64,000 bases of DNA from Pagrus major (Eukaryota > Chordata > Actinopteri > Spariformes > Sparidae). Shown one piece after another: positions 24,701 to 36,266 of the stretch (position 1 is its first letter; each line of letters opens with the position of its first letter). Below the pieces are notes generated by a model, which searched no databases, had not been told where the DNA came from, and saw nothing but the letters and a program-made list of their open reading frames with translations. The stretch covers positions 11,038,150 through 11,102,149 of the forward strand of contig NC_133238.1 of the NCBI RefSeq assembly GCF_040436345.1, in the 5' to 3' direction. The position numbers and the translations under genes are program-made.

Positions 24701-27700
24701 GATTCCCTGACCCCACACCACACTCAACTCTCAGGCTAACCAGCTATACATCACAGTATATAACACAGTTTACATAATGAAGAGCGCTGTGATCTCTTAT
24801 CAGTCTCTGAATCTGAAAAATCAAGTCAAATCAGGATCAGGCAAATTTAATATGTCAGTATTTGGAAGATATATTTGATGAAGGACACCAGACTGAGAGA
24901 GAGACAGACATCTGAAGTGAATAATCTAATAAAATCTATTATTTAATAAACGAGGCACTGACTGACCACGCATTATATGAAACAGTCTTTGTTCAGAACG
25001 TGACGTCACCACCGAACACGCCCTCTAATAGACAAACACTTTAAACTTTAATGTCTCCTTATTTGACTCAGTGAGCTGTTCAGCATTACCGGTCAGTCAC
25101 ACTGGTTCAAAAGCAAGTTTCTGCATCACATGCTGTCGGTACGATATGGCAGAGATTTGGAAGCTGACAGTAATCCTGGCAGTATTTTTGATCAGCAGCC
25201 TTTGCAATAAGTGTCTGAGGAATGATCTGTTTTGTAATTGTACTGAAACTATTTCAATGTGTAAAATGAAATACATCAGTGATTTTTGTCTCCATGTGTT
25301 TGTGTTCCAGAGAGAGCTTCCTGGTTCCTGTGTGCCCAGAGAGCTGCCCGTTGGTCCAGTCCTTCCTCGTCGGCTCTGATAGGTCGTTTCTTCTCCACGG
25401 TCACGCTCAGCTCAAGACCGGGATGCAGACCCAGGACAGACACCTCTTCCTGTTCACTGACACGCTGGTGATCGCCAAAGCCAAGTAAGCACATGTGTGT
25501 GTTGCTGTATTTTAATCCTCGTGCGGAGCCGTTCAGGAACATTTTGGCCGCTCCTCGCGCCCTTCACCTGTGAATCAGGTTAATACCTGCGTCTAATGTT
25601 AAAATTGGAGTGTGTGTGGGCGTTTGCACTGGTGCTCATTTCTCTGTGTTTTCAGATCAGCCAACCACTTCAAACAGAAGGCCCAGGTGCGTGTGTGTGA
25701 GATGTGGACGGCCTGCTGCATGGACGAGGTGTGTGAGGGCAGCACGAACCCCGAGAGGAGCTTCGTCATGGGCTGGCCCACCTGCAACTATGTCGCCATG
25801 TTTAGGTAACAAACACACCCGTAAATATTTGAAACCAGTCCAGTGATGTTATTATTTATGTTGCTATGAATCTGCACATACACTGTACACAGAAACACAC
25901 AAATACTGACACATACTGGAATGGCTTTCATTTATAAACAGATAAATAACTGAGATCAATCTCATAAACACAAAAACAGATGATCCAGCCTTTTTTTGTC
26001 TCCTTATTCAGGCTCCTGGTTTATGTTCATGCTGCCTTACGTCAGAGGCTGTAAAATGTGTTTATGCTTCATTAGTAAATATGTTGGTGATGCCGTAAAC
26101 TTGACCCTGAATGCAACACGAAGATAAACCAGACAGGATGAGCCATAAAGACTTAAATTCTTAAGTCTTAAATTTGGATTTGTGAGGTCTTATACCTTAT
26201 TCCTTGGTTAAAAATACCTTGAAAAAAGTGGAAAATACCATCAAATTTAAATGTCTGACACCTGTAGACGACACCATGTCCTGCTCAACCTGATATTGAA
26301 ATCTTTTCCGACTAGAACCCATTAAAACTTGTTAACACTTATAAATCCCATTAAAAGATTAAAAACTATATAACCACGCACTGCAGTGATGTGTGACTGT
26401 GACGTTCTCCTCCGTGTCTCCTCAGCTCAGCAGAACAGAAAGAGAAATGGCTCTCCCTCCTCAAAAGGTAAACTCCTTTTAAAGCCTCCACACATCAACA
26501 TTAAGTGTGTCCACGTGTGTGTAGAGAGAAATCTCACACGTCGTGTTTTCCTCTTTGATTTCCCTCCAGTCGGATAAAAGAAGAGAAGGAGAATGAAGAA
26601 CCTAAAACTATTCCTCTGAGAGTGTACGGGAAGGGGATCAATACTTTTGCCGTCGTAAGTTTGCATTTTTTCCCACTTTGAGATGATGGTACATGATTTT
26701 CTGGCTCTGTCACTTTTATTAATGATCCAGAGATGAAATGTTAATGTGTGTTGAGAGTATGTGATCCTCTGTTGATCCTGTGTGTGTGTCTGCTGCCCTC
26801 TCCCCCTGATTAGACCAAGACGCTTCCCGTCAGCAACTGGGATTCAACCAATGAGGTGGTGCGACTGGCCCTGCAGCAGTTTAGCATCATAGTGAGTGAA
26901 GAAAATATTTTTTAGCCCACATTAATGCAATCATGTAATAATATCAGTTAGAGTTAGACCAATATATCGACCTAAATCAGCTTGTTGCAGATATAGCATA
27001 TCGGTAAGCAACCAGATTTGTATTTGTAAGAGAACAGTTTGTATCTTGTATCGGTCAGGCTTTTTTTATTATATTCATTAATCTAGTGTTGTAATCACAG
27101 CAGCCAGCTGCTCTGTTTGCTGTCCCATCAGATAAGCTAACCAATCACGGAACAGATAAAATTGAAGGGGTGTTGCTGTCCATTAAAGCAAACTTATCTG
27201 ACGATGGCTGACCTTGATAAAACAAATGTCACACAGCAGTACCGACATTTTCTCACCGACATAGGAGCCCTGTAGCCTCACCGGCCAGGTTACACAACGC
27301 GCATGTGATGTAAACACGCAGCATGTGAAAACTGAGAGAGAATACTTGTCTTTGTCACATCTCGGCTTCCGAATACGTATCCCTTCCTGCACCCTGCAGA
27401 AGAGCCTGGTGTGGTTTTTGAGGCTTCTTGTTCTCCGAGGCTGTGAAGAGTGTGTGTCTTGTTTCTCTGACTATCTTTGTCTCTGTTTCACACAGGGAAA
27501 TGTGAAGGACTTCCAGCTTTGGGTCATCTCTAAAAGAGACAACACCCCCTATCCTCTCATCGGTCAGTGAGCGACAGCTAGACTAGTTTGACAAAATGTC
27601 ATCACTTCCTGTTGTTGTGTGGTGTGAATGTTTTCTGAAAAGGTTTGAGAAGCAGCGCTCTGAGTCTTGACAGAGGGGTGAGATGTTGTTTCAGACACAC

Positions 27701-30700
27701 TAGTACCATTCATTCCCAGAGAAGTGTGTTGTGTGATGTTGCTCCTGCTGGGAAGGAACCAGGGGTAACAGCGTGTGTGTGCTGACGAACATTGTGATGT
27801 TGTGGTGGTGTTGATGCTATAGCAACTACAACGAGCCTCCGGGGAGTGATGTGATGCTGCCTCTCCTCTGTCTCAGGTCATGAGTTCCCCTTCAGTATCC
27901 AGATGAGCCATGTGAGACACTCTCAGGGAGGAGGCGGTGGTGGAAGGGACGCAGCTGCATCACCTGCGGACAGACAGGAGGCCATGCAGGTGGAGCAGCT
28001 GCAGGTGTACAAGCAGTGCCAGTTCATCCTGAAGCCTCGACCCACTGACATAATGCACTTGTCTGTGGGGGAGGTCAGATCAGAGTTGCCTCGGAAGTCG
28101 TTTAAAAGGAGGCGCTCTCTGATCACCTGGGCCTTCTGGAGAGGCTCCTCCTCTCACCTCAATGAACTGTCCCTCGGCGTGGCTCGCGGCTGCCTGTTCG
28201 GACAGCCGCTCAGCTCTGTTTGTGTGGAGGACGCTCTGCCGAAGCCAGTCATGGTGAGTGGGTACATCTCAGATCGTATCAAAACGCAACAGATCAAAAT
28301 TGAGCCTTCTAGTTTGAATCCATCAACCAAATCATGTTTATGCATCTGCAGACATCCTCAATATGTTTTAAAGTCAATCACATCAAACTGAAATATTTTT
28401 TTTGCTTTGTCTTCCTTTGAGAAACGAGACCAAGTGTCTACTGCCATGCTAGCAGCCTTATGAGGCTGTACGCTAAACGCTAACCTGCTCACAATAGCAA
28501 TGTTAGCATGTAGATGTTTGACAAGCAAGTATGACGTTTATCTTGTCAACATTTTAGTTTGTGTTGGCATGCTAACATTTGCTAAATTGCACTAAACACA
28601 AGTATAGCGGAGGTTGATGGGACTAGATTAAAGGTGCAATATGTAAGAATTGGCCACGTGTCAAATCCAAACCAATCAGGAGCAACATATCACCAGAGTA
28701 ACTGCTAACTGCTGCCAAATGTAGCTGCTATTAGATTGTTAACTCAGTTAGCCATGCAGCTAGCAGTTTGGCTACAGTTAGCAGCAGTTAGCGGTTAGTC
28801 TGATGATAAGCTGCCCCCTACTTGTTTTGAGTGTGATTTTGACAGGTGGCTAATTTTTTTAAGACTGAAACAGGCTGGGGAACAATTTGAAGCACACTGG
28901 ATGTCCACTGGAGGGGGTCATACTTCTTTCCTCCGTCTTTCTCATTCAGTATTGTAATGGTAAACAAATAGCAAGAAACTGTTGACTTCCTGTCCTCTCA
29001 CCAGGACATGCTGGCGTTTCTGTACTCCGAGGGTTCATGGACGCGGGGGATCTTCCGTCGGCCGGCTGGAGCTCGGGCTGTCAGGGAACTGCGGGACTCT
29101 CTGGACAGCGGATCGTCTCACCTTCCTCTCACAAAAGACCACGTCTTTATCATCGCTGGAGTCTTTAAGGTGCAGCAGTATGAGTGTGTTCGTCTCTGTG
29201 TGAATATTTCAGACGGATTTGAAAGAAGCACTCATATTCAGGTGGAATTATGATCTTACCTGTTTAGTTTGAGAAATAATGGGTCTGTTACTTTATTGAC
29301 CCACATCTGTAAGCACAGAATTAATCTGCATTCATCCTACTCAGCCTGTGCGTGACAAGCGATGCAGCTTCGTTATCAGGACAAGCTGTTCGGATTGGTT
29401 TGTTAATGTGATCGGGATTATAATGTCTTATTATCTGGAGGGATAACAGAGCTTCTGTGCACGAGTGTTTAAACTGAGTCACGTCTTCACATGGCAACTC
29501 TTTCATATCCATTATTTTTATTTGTCACAGTCACGGCCCATTTTCATCTCACTTATACCAACTCATAAAAATGTCTCACACCAACTCAGTTATCCAACAC
29601 AGTCATTTGTAAATTTCTTTTATACTGAGTGATACATTTTCAGTCGGACATCATCTTGCGTGCATGTTTTCAGGATTTCTTGCGCAGCATCCCGGGCAGC
29701 TTGTTGTGTTGCGAGCTGCATGAAGAATGGATGGACGTGCTGGAGGAAGAAGAGGACGAGGAAGAACAGGTGCAGGACGTAAAGAGGTAACATGCACAGT
29801 CTGTTTAGTGCCTTTTAATGAGATTCCTTACGGTATTTTAACCACTGAAGAGTGTCAATGTTCAAAGTCGACACAAAACACCATTTTATTCTTTTCCCGT
29901 TCTCTGCTTTATGTCTTTCTGCAGGATGATTTGTCGTCTGCCCAAAGAGAACGCGCTGCTGCTACGCTACCTGTTAGCCATGCTGCACGGTATTCAGAGC
30001 AACGCGCAGGAGAACCAGATGACCACTTTCAATTTATCAGTGTGCATCGCTCCCAGCTTGCTTTGGCCTCCTGGAGCGCCTTGTAGCCCTGAGGTGGAGG
30101 GAGAAGGAGCTAAGAAGGTAAGAGGGGGAGGAAGTTCACCCTGTTGCAGCTTTGAAAAAAGGCTGATCAGACTGTTTTTGTCTGAGAAGATCAGCTGTGG
30201 TGAGCTGAAACTCAGTCGCTTTTATAATGGATTCCATTTTTTGGGTTTACAATGAATGATTGTGTAAATGAAACACCAGGTTATGTTTAAAATCAACCAT
30301 TTTCTGGGATTTAATTTGTATTCAAGCTTATTCCTAACAACAATATTTTGATATATTTTTCCAAAAAGCTTTAAAGACCTTAAGTGGGATCAGATTTTGA
30401 CACTCAATGACATTTCATTTCATTCTGAATATCAGTTTAACAGCGAACAATTTGTGGAATTTGACCCAGACCTCAATAGAATTGGCCGTTGTAACTTTGG
30501 CTACTCCTGCTATAATGACTTTGTAACCCAGGATTGTTGCAACACAATTAAATCAGTGTGTCTAAGCCGAGACACGGCTCAGAAACAAAGAGAAGTTTGT
30601 TGGTTTTGTCTGCAGGGCATTAAAAACAGAAAAACAACTGCTTCTCCTCTGATTCGGATATAGAAATTCTTTTTTACAGCTTGTTTACACAGTATTTTGT

Positions 30701-33596
30701 ATTATTTGGTCTTAAAATATTCATTCACACACGTTGAACTGCCTAAACAGTCAACTTAATGATTTCTGTTTGTTTAATTCCTGTATTAGTGAGTGCACTG
30801 TAACACCTCTGACCAGCTTTTCTTATAGGAATGTCTCAAATTAGCTTTCTAGAAAGGATAAAACGTCTCATTTTAGAGCAGTTTCACCTTTTGAAATATG
30901 GACAGGAACAGAACAAGCTCTAGAAATAAGGTCAGATGAAAGCACACTGACACTCGATCTCTTGTTTTCAGCACTTAAAGTGTAACATTTCTGGAACAAA
31001 GTGTTTCCATGCAGCCTTGAAAACACTGAGAACACTAAAACAATTGTTTCACTTGTTAAATACCAGTTCTCTTCCTGTTGTCTGCTGCAGGTTTGCGAGC
31101 TGGTGAAGTTTATGATTGAACACTGTCAGCAGATTCTGGGAGAGGATCCGTCCTCTCTGTTCGGAGGGCCGCCACAAAGATGCAACACTGACGATTTGGG
31201 ATCAGGTAGAAAAACAACTGACATATACTGAATGTTTTTGTTGAAGTCTCAACTGGAGAGGGGTTAACAGTCATGGTACCGGTCTACTTCCTATTCATCT
31301 TCTGCATGTATTTTGAGTTTTGTTTCGTTCCCAAGTCCTGAGCAGAAAAATATATATATATATATATATTGCAAACAGTTTCTCAGTCTTCCTACATCTG
31401 TTTTTCTGTTCTCCCTCAATTCTCGTCGCTTCTCCTGGACCATCAGACCCGTGGCTGTTCCCTCTGACCGACTCATCCTACGACAGTCTTGAGAACGAGC
31501 TGGACAACAGCAGCGGTGGCTCACCGGGCTTCTGCAGCAGAAGGCAGCTCAGACCCAAACCACTACAAGGCAGCATGGACTCCATCCTCACATTCAGCGA
31601 CTACGACCCAGACACAGACCCGGATATAAACCAGACCCAAACCGACAGCCTGCACGGCCTCAAGTTAAGAACCAGAGGCAGGAGGCAGGACCCAGACCTC
31701 TCCTGCCACAACCAGGATGCACCACCTGTGGACAACTCCTCCCTCCTGGACTCCCTGTCTCTGGATGGTCTGCGCAGACAGCGGCGGCGCTCAGAGCCAG
31801 CTATAGCATACATGGCCAAGTTTGGACCGTGTGCTTCAAGAAGCACTGAAGGTCTCACTGGTGAGGATAACGATGGTGAAGAAGAGCCTGCCAAGAAGCA
31901 CAGCAGCCTCACTGTCCCAAGAGGTCAGACCAGGATGGGTGGAGGTGAGCATGGGGTGAGGTCAGCAGCTCTGGACACGAGCTTGTCCAGCCTCTCCTCT
32001 ACCCCCGTCTCCCCTGCACCAACCAACTCCCCCCTGGACTCTCCGGACTCCCTCAGCGGTGACAAAACCTGGATGACCAGAAGGACGCTGCAGCCAACCA
32101 AGACAGACCTGCCCAACTCCTCCTCCTCATCATCTGTTCCCTCCTCCTCTACACCCGTCACCATCACCTCTACTCTGACCTCTAGCGGAAACCCAGACCA
32201 GGGGACCTGTCCAAAAGGCTCCCCACCTAAAGAACCAGTCAACTGGGGGACTTTAAAAGGCTGCAGGGGCCTCCACCCAAACTCCTGGCTAAAGAAAGGC
32301 CGGAGGCTGTCACTAACCCAACAAGACAATTTAGAGAAGGAAGAGGAAGACAAGACTGGGGTGAGTCTTATAGCAGATTATCTAAAATCAAATTATACGC
32401 ACTATTAATGCCACTATGGATGTAAAACACATGGGATCTTTAGATGTTGAATGGTTTGTGAGCAGAAGGAGTGGATAATCAAAATCCTGCCATAACGTGA
32501 CACGTGTGACATTACAGGGACAACCAAAGGCAACCCAGTGAGACACATTACGTGGCTGGACTGTCAGGACATGTAGTGAGCATTTGTCACAAACCATTCA
32601 ACACCTTAAGATCTCTGCTGGTACTGAGCCACTGAGTGACCTCACTGGAGGCAATTTATCATATTACATGTAGCTTCCTCTGGAGCCACAGAAGGCTTTA
32701 TGCTACTTTTTCCACATATGCAGTAGTACTCCACAAGACCTGTAAACACACTTTAATGTGTAAAATTGGCGGAGTTACCCTTTAATAAGTTTGGATTTTT
32801 CTCCCTGTGTTTCTTCAAGCAGGGAGGACCCACTGACAAGTCGCTCACTCTTGGGAAACTCATCCCAGAGAAAGGAAAAGCAGGCGAAAAGGGAGATGGG
32901 AAACGCATCTCCAGCAGCCAACCCAAGCCCAAAACAACCTGCAGGACCTCAAAAGATGGAGGAGGTGGTGGTGTAAAGGGGAAGCCTGCACAGGAGTCCC
33001 ACAAGTCTACACATCTTAAACAGAACTCATCCAGCCCTCCTTCCCACCATCGCTCTACAGGGAGCCTCCACTTTCCTAAATCTCCCTGGTCCCACTCCTC
33101 AGACACACATGCCAACAAAGGAGGTGGCACCAACCACAGCCACGCAGCAGAAAGTGAGCTGAAGCAGCCGTCGCCATCTTTATTTTACAAGCAGAGTGGG
33201 CCATCTCTGTCTCTGTTCAAGCAAAACAAGTCTCACTCCGTGGAGGAGCAACACCACCCCAGGCTCTACCAGCGCCGGGGCTCAGAACCCGGACGGCAGG
33301 TTGTGGAGCGAGCCTCCACCCTCGCGCGGGCGAGGCTGCCCAGCGACCCAGGACTGAAGGTTACAGAGGTGGACGCACAGGGCGGGACGACAGAGGCCCG
33401 TTTCTGCCTCTCCCCGTACGCCACCAAAGCTGTGAAGGACTACTTCTCCTCTCACCCGTGCAGTAACCCTCAGAGCAGCCAGCAGGTGGCGCTCGCTCTG
33501 GTGGAGAGTCGCAGGGAGTGGGTGAAGAGATGCAGCGACCCCTCAGCAGAAGCAGACTTTGACCAGCTTCTGTTTGCTGAAGAGTCCTACGTCTGA
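18790..33596 (+). CDS. arhgap20: Rho GTPase-activating protein 20 (ARHGAP20), complete
   Basis: ARHGAP20 stimulates GTP hydrolysis by Rho-family GTPases and is linked to Rap1 signalling through a Ras-association-like domain. Coding exons: 18790-18861, 22702-22787, 25311-25484, 25656-25805, 26426-26467, 26570-26654, 26814-26891, 27496-27562, 27877-28253, 29005-29169, 29674-29786, 29925-30117, 31091-31205, 31447-32360, 32823-33596 (3405 nt, 1134 aa). Conserved N-terminus MDNMSPQQ, then a basic RRQSAPSLVISKAL motif; PH domain about 65-170; Ras-association-like region about 180-280; FKRRRS-ITWAFWRGSS linker typical of the family; RhoGAP domain about 360-545 with the catalytic arginine finger in GIFRR (Arg395); then the conserved TDSSYDSLENEL motif and a long Ser/Pro-rich tail ending ESYV. 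Start chosen because MxxMSPQQ matches the mammalian N-terminus as I recall it. The last exon has a tandem NAG acceptor. Confidence 0.92.
20140..20330. repeat. interspersed repeat copy, family A
   Basis: In arhgap20 intron 1. It begins with an AATCAATTAATCG motif and continues with CAAATGTGAGGATT and GACTGCTTGTCCG. It aligns by eye with the copy at 155-330. Confidence 0.65.
20940..21020. repeat. interspersed repeat fragment, family B
   Basis: The phrase GATGGATTGACATGAAATTT followed by a GACATTCATG word matches the order of words in a longer copy at about 43755-43980. This wording is common in teleost introns. It lies in arhgap20 intron 1. Confidence 0.55.
22940..23070. repeat. interspersed repeat fragment, family C
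   Basis: In arhgap20 intron 2. The phrases CAGGATTACACAAAAACT and GATTTCCACAAAACTTC, followed by a GGATGGG word, are those of a repeat widespread in fish genomes. This rests on memory of the family, since no second copy was found in the window. Confidence 0.45.
24345..24440. repeat. interspersed repeat fragment with GCTAA units
   Basis: In arhgap20 intron 2. The phrase CCAGTCTTTGTGCTAAGC with repeated GCTAA units followed by GGCTACTGGCTGTAGCTTC is a common teleost repeat segment. Only one copy is seen in this window. Confidence 0.5.
25001..25008. promoter_or_regulatory. perfect CRE palindrome (TGACGTCA) in arhgap20 intron 2
   Basis: A full 8-base cyclic-AMP response element lies 303 bases before exon 3, in locally less AT-rich sequence. 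An ATG at 25279 is in frame with exon 3, so a transcript beginning here could encode a shorter protein that keeps the PH domain. A perfect octamer of this kind occurs by chance about once in 65 kb, so it may be fortuitous. Confidence 0.3.
26130..26275. repeat. interspersed repeat fragment (AGTCTTAAATTT words)
   Basis: In arhgap20 intron 4. Short palindromic words (CTTAAATTCTTAAGTCTTAA) are followed by ACACCTGTAGAC. It resembles a common fish repeat. Borders are uncertain. Confidence 0.4.
26948..27065. mobile_element. truncated copy of the 17560-17920 inverted-repeat family
   Basis: In arhgap20 intron 7. It starts with a degenerate TAGAGTTAGACCAATA end, contains ATATCGACC and CATATCGGTAAG words, and ends with GTATCGGTCAGGCT, which matches the right end of the element at 17560-17920. 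Confidence 0.5.
28440..28625. repeat. interspersed repeat fragment (GCTAACATG words)
   Basis: In arhgap20 intron 9. The repeated words GCTAAC, TTAGCATG and GCATGCTAACATTTGCTAA, ending in a GGTTGATGGGA phrase, belong to a repeat very common in teleosts. A shorter stretch with similar words lies at 21310-21355. Confidence 0.6.
28628..28870. mobile_element. MITE-like element copy, family D
   Basis: In arhgap20 intron 9. The left end TTAAAGGTGCAATATGTAAG is followed by about 120 bases homologous by eye to the element at 34421-34751. Near the right side GACAGGTGGCTAATT is inversely complementary to the left AATTGGCCACGTGTC, so the transcript could fold back. A bare left end of the same family occurs at about 15729. 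Confidence 0.6.
31350..31370. repeat. (TA)n microsatellite
   Basis: About ten TA dinucleotides in arhgap20 intron 13, shortly before exon 14. Confidence 0.85.
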
Positions 33597-34420
33597 TTCT
33601 GACCGTAACCTGTGGCGCAGCCAACGCTGGAAATACATGACTTCACTGCTGTTCTCGACCTTAGAATAAAAATATCAGATATACTCACTTCCTTTAAAAA
33701 TGATGCTTTTCTGTGTTTCATTAGATGCATTGGGCTCTACCATAGTACACAGCGATACGTTTTTTCTGAATTTGTAACAGGACTTAATTGGTTTTCTGTG
33801 GTAGAACAAACAGAGAAAACTCGTTTCACGCAAGACTAGGTACATTTTTTTAAACAAATGAGAAAATAAGCACATTTCAATCTTTGCCTAGAGCTTATTG
33901 CCATTAAGGGAATGTAAACATTGCACAACACGCAGAAGGAAAATTACTTTGTAACCTTATTTATATTGAAAGATTTATCTTGGCCTAAGCTGATGGGTTG
34001 TCTTTTAATTTTACACTATATTAGGCCAAAGTTGAAACCTGCCAATTAAAACTACCTGCTGTTGCCTTGTTCATAAAAACTGTTTTGCGTATTTGGTGGG
34101 ATGTTACTTTTTTTTCACATTTTATTCTTAGAAATGTTCAAGCATGACAGCTAAAGTGTTAAGAACTGGTTAAGGATCGTGTTAACACTTGACTTCTATA
34201 GTTAAATAGGATGCTTAATAGAGTACCACTGACCTAGACAACTTTTTCAACGCCATACGCCTTTCAAAACAAAAGCATAAAAGTGTAAGAAATGGATTTA
34301 ACAGTGTGTTTGTCTGCTGTAACTTACTGTATGCTACTAATTTTAGCATTAGTACCTGAACATTACGTCCAAAGCTCAGAAGCATTAACAATAGCTAACA
34401 AAAAGATGTTTCGGGATAGG

Positions 34421-34751
34421 TTAAAGGCATGTAAGAATTGGCCACCTGTCGAATTCGAACGGACAGGGGGCAGCGTATCACCAGAATAACCGCTAAATGC
34501 TGCTAAATGTAGCTGGTGTTAGCTAGTTAGCTGTGCTGCTAGCAATTGTATAGGATGACACTGCCTGTACTGGGAGTTTTGGGGAGCTCTGACGTTGTTT
34601 ACTATCAGACTATAACCTCGTTAGCATGTTAACTTCAATAGATATCCCTGCAACACAATACATGACTGTTCCTTCACGTTTTGTGGATAACTTTAGTTCA
34701 TTTTGAAATGTGAATGTTTTAAACTGAAATTCTTACATATTGCACCTTTAA
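34421..34751. mobile_element. MITE-like element with terminal inverted repeats, family D, in arhgap20 3'UTR
   Basis: The left end TTAAAGGCATGTAAGAATT and the right end at 34728-34751 are reverse complements apart from a five-base gap. The right end, read backwards, begins TTAAAGGTGCAATATG, exactly like the left end of the intronic copy at 28628. The interior includes GCTAGTTAGCTGTGCTGCTA words shared with that copy. No protein is encoded. Confidence 0.7.
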
Positions 34752-35401
34752 TTAAAAAAAATCAAGCCCAATTGTGGGATGTAATTAGATTTGTTAACTT
34801 GGCCTGTAGTAATTTCATAAGAAAATAGAAGCTTATTTAATGGCTAACACAATCATGATTATAGTTTAGATATCATGCTACTGTTAGCATCTTAACTTAC
34901 ACAATATGTACTGAATGTACACAGCTTTTGTAGTGAATGGTCATATTATTATTCATTATTTCGAACAGATCTGTGCTTTTATTTTGGTCTCTAGTCATGG
35001 TTGTACGGCTTTTTGCCAACTCAAGTGTCTGGAGTGAAATATCATTATTGAACTTTACTAGAGGACACTGATTAGGTTTTGCCAGCCGCCGTGAGTCTTT
35101 GCTCTTTTATGTCCTTTTACATTACGCACATTTCAAACGCTTCAATGCATTAGCACTTAAATCACGTGTTCCAGCTCATATATGCAGTAGATTTAATCCT
35201 CGTTTCCCATTTGTTGCCAACTTTGTGGTTTTCACAGAAGCCTGTATTGATTTGAATTAATCACATGTCCCAATATTTCTATTATGTAAACATTTTCAAG
35301 CTTTATGTTTTATGCAGCTCAAGACTGTTGCTTTATTATATTGTCTATGCCTCCTTTCTATATTCATACGCTGTGTTGATACGCCTAAAAATCTGCTTTT
35401 A

Positions 35402-35407
35402 AATAAA
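35402..35407 (+). terminator. arhgap20 poly(A) signal candidate (AATAAA)
   Basis: AATAAA followed within 20-50 bases by TG-rich sequence (AGTGTGATG, TTGGTTGATGTTTTT), a good downstream element. A second AATAAA lies at 35475-35480. Either would place the end of arhgap20 very close to the end of fdx1 on the other strand. Confidence 0.55.
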
Positions 35408-35518
35408 ATTACGAGTGAAAATCTGATCAGTGTGATGTAATTATTGGTTGATGTTTTTCAATACAAACGGCATGAATAAAAAGTGACAGTTCAACACACC
35501 GCTAGAAAGGTTATTTCT

Positions 35519-35524
35519 TTTATT
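35519..35524 (-). terminator. fdx1 poly(A) signal candidate (AATAAA on - strand)
   Basis: TTTATT on the + strand reads AATAAA on the - strand, about 745 bases after the fdx1 stop. Only about 110 bases separate it from the arhgap20 signal at 35402, so the two 3' ends are adjacent or overlap. Confidence 0.45.
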
Positions 35525-36266
35525 ACATTACTTTTCACTCTATACACAGATATACGTGTGTGCTCTAGATATGTACAATCACATGATGAAATTATACGGT
35601 TACATGGAGGATTTGATCAAACCAAACAATGGCAGGGGTATACATGATGTGGAGAATAAAATAAAATATGTTGGGGAGGATTTCTGCATCAGCACATTCT
35701 CTAATGCGAACATTGATGACTGTTAGTTTTACGTTTCAGTCACAGGAGTCAGCCGTCTATCTGTTCATTTACTTTTTTAGTAGATATGACTAGAATTTAC
35801 ACACAAAGAAAGTGTTTGATGTGTCCGTGTAAATTCAGTCATAGTTACAAAATGAAATACAGTCTTTGATAATCGAAGGCACAGCCACAAACGAGAGGTG
35901 GACAGCAGTGACAGGTTGGAATCTGAGTGTTAATAAATGACGAGTTATATTTGTTTGGACCAACCTTAAATCAGGGCGGATTAACAGTTTACAATGATAC
36001 AATATCATATACACATCATATATATTGTCTTATAATTTACTGTTTCACTCTATAAAAATCTCCTTGTGCAGTTTGACCTTCTAGAAAAAATCCTGTATTA
36101 CTCATCTGTGACTTGGAAAAAGGAGGAGATACTGTTGCCGCCGAGCAGATAGAGCGGTGCTGGCAGAGCTACACCTAGCATCCATCGTCCCCGTACGTAC
36201 ACGCACGTCGTGCCCTCAGTTCTGACCGGGCAACGACCACACTGTCTGCATCTGCAGGGCTGCCGG

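Larger units (their letters stand above)
33597..35420 (+). other. putative 3'UTR of arhgap20
   Basis: AT-rich sequence without coding potential runs from the arhgap20 stop to an AATAAA at 35402. An early AATAAA also occurs at about 33664-33670 and could give a very short 3'UTR. A MITE-like element occupies 34421-34751. Confidence 0.5.
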
